NCBI GenBank assembly: GCA_028869495.1
Contig: JAGWRY010000425.1
Coordinates: 1 to 8,552, forward strand
DNA length: 8,552 nt
Reading direction: 5' to 3'
DNA from: Elusimicrobiota bacterium
GTDB lineage: Bacteria > Elusimicrobiota > Elusimicrobia > UBA1565 > UBA9628
The notes under the pieces were generated by a model. That model was not told where the DNA came from, searched no databases, and saw only the letters and a program-made list of their open reading frames with translations. The translations under genes and the position numbers were made by a program. Positions 7,861 to 8,552 of this stretch are shown one piece after another. Each line of letters opens with the position of its first letter. Position 1 is the first letter of the stretch.

Positions 7861-8552
7861 GGCCCCGCCTCGCCGCCGCCCTTCTCGCCGCGCTCGCGGC
7901 GGCCCCCGCGCGCGCCGCGCGCATCGTCGTCGTCGCGCCCTCGGGGGGAGCCGCGCCCTACCGCGAGGCGATCGAAGGGGTCTGCGCCGCGCTCGGCCGC
8001 TGTCCGCCGGTGCTGGCTCCGGGAGACCCCGTGCCCGACGACGCGCGCGTGGTCGTCGCGATCGGCGGCCGCGCGGCGCGCGGCCGCTACCCGGCGCGCG
8101 ACGAGCTCGTGACCCTCCTCGACCCCGGCTACGAGGCCGCCCGCGGCGCGCGCGTCCAGCTGGAGCTCTCGCCCGACGAGTTCGTGCGCCGCCTGCGCGC
8201 CCGCCTGCCGGGGGCGCGCCGCGTCGCGCTCCTCTGGTCGGGACGCGCGTTCGCGGGCTACGTCGCGCGCTTGCGCGGCGCCGCGTCCGCGGCCGGCCTG
8301 AAGCTCCTCGCGGTCGCCGCCGGCCCCGCCCGGATGCCGGAGACCCTGCGCGCGCTCCCGGCCGCCGACGCGGTCTGGCTCGCGCCGGACCCGGACCTGG
8401 TCACGCCGACGATCTTCGACGAGATCCTCGTCTACGCGCGCTCGCGCGGCCTGGTCTTCTTCGCGCCGGCCCCGGGGCTGGCCGCGCGCGGCGCCGACCC
8501 GGCGCTGGCCCCGAGCTTCCGCGCGCAGGGCTACCGCGCCGGCGAGGCCGCG
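7851..8552 (+). CDS. ABC-type substrate-binding protein (PF04392-like), 3' end missing
   Basis: A reading frame opens at the ATG at 7851, overlapping the receptor stop by 10 nt, and stays open for 234 codons to the window end. The N-terminus MALRPRLAAALLAALAAAPARA is a type I signal peptide with probable cleavage after residue 22, so the product is predicted periplasmic, with no lipobox. The mature chain begins RIVVVAPSGGAAPYREAIEGV and shows VVVAIGGRAA, LELSPDEFVRRLRARLPGARRVALLWS, AADAVWLAPDPDLVTPTIFDEIL and LVFFAPAPGLAARGADPALAPSF, ending GYRAGEAA. This is the pattern of the ABC_sub_bind family, periplasmic type I binding-protein folds of mostly unknown ligand. In that family the last visible segment is near the C-terminus, so perhaps 50-90 residues are missing. 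I recall such proteins encoded beside TonB-dependent receptors, sometimes with sensor kinases. No permease or ATPase is visible here. Confidence 0.85.
   Translation, partial: MALRPRLAAALLAALAAAPARAARIVVVAPSGGAAPYREAIEGVCAALGRCPPVLAPGDPVPDDARVVVAIGGRAARGRYPARDELVTLLDPGYEAARGARVQLELSPDEFVRRLRARLPGARRVALLWSGRAFAGYVARLRGAASAAGLKLLAVAAGPARMPETLRALPAADAVWLAPDPDLVTPTIFDEILVYARSRGLVFFAPAPGLAARGADPALAPSFRAQGYRAGEAA

Overview
The window is very GC-rich and densely coding. It holds seven protein genes, five complete and two cut by the window edges. The mix of genes suggests a Gram-negative (diderm) bacterium: a type IV pilin, a TonB-dependent outer-membrane receptor, a lipoprotein metallopeptidase, and the MEP isoprenoid pathway in its long three-domain IspG form. 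The pilin N-terminus, with its small disulfide-bearing C-terminal part, resembles the many short pilins of Elusimicrobiota. A high-GC Elusimicrobiota lineage is therefore my best guess, by recall and not by search. No tRNA, rRNA, CRISPR array, insertion sequence or phage gene was seen, and no gene-free stretch is longer than about 60 bases.

Layout. (1) Positions 1-410, + strand: the 3' part of a type IV pilin gene. A 13-bp perfect hairpin at 424-453 separates it from the convergent neighbour. (2) Positions 441-3451, - strand: a two-gene unit. Long-form ispG comes first, followed by an overlapping gene for a predicted zinc aminopeptidase lipoprotein. (3) Positions 3452-3507: a 56-bp divergent promoter region with two perfect extended -10 boxes (TGnTATAAT) facing outward. 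Each lies only 8-9 nt from its start codon, so both transcripts are predicted to be leaderless. (4) Positions 3508-8552, + strand: a tightly packed five-gene unit, VOC protein - RDD membrane protein - atypical SDR with an N-terminal four-cysteine module - TonB-dependent receptor - ABC-type periplasmic binding protein. Junctions are +3, +13, -4 and -10 nt. The last gene runs off the window.

How they may work together. The receptor and the binding protein look like an outer-membrane and periplasmic pair for uptake or sensing of an unknown ligand. The VOC and SDR proteins would be cytoplasmic enzymes, and the RDD protein a small inner-membrane protein. Operon membership is inferred from spacing; a shared substrate is only a hypothesis. 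The most unusual items are the paired leaderless promoters and the SDR-like protein, which keeps a Rossmann-type fold signature but lacks the catalytic tyrosine and a central glycine of the cofactor loop.
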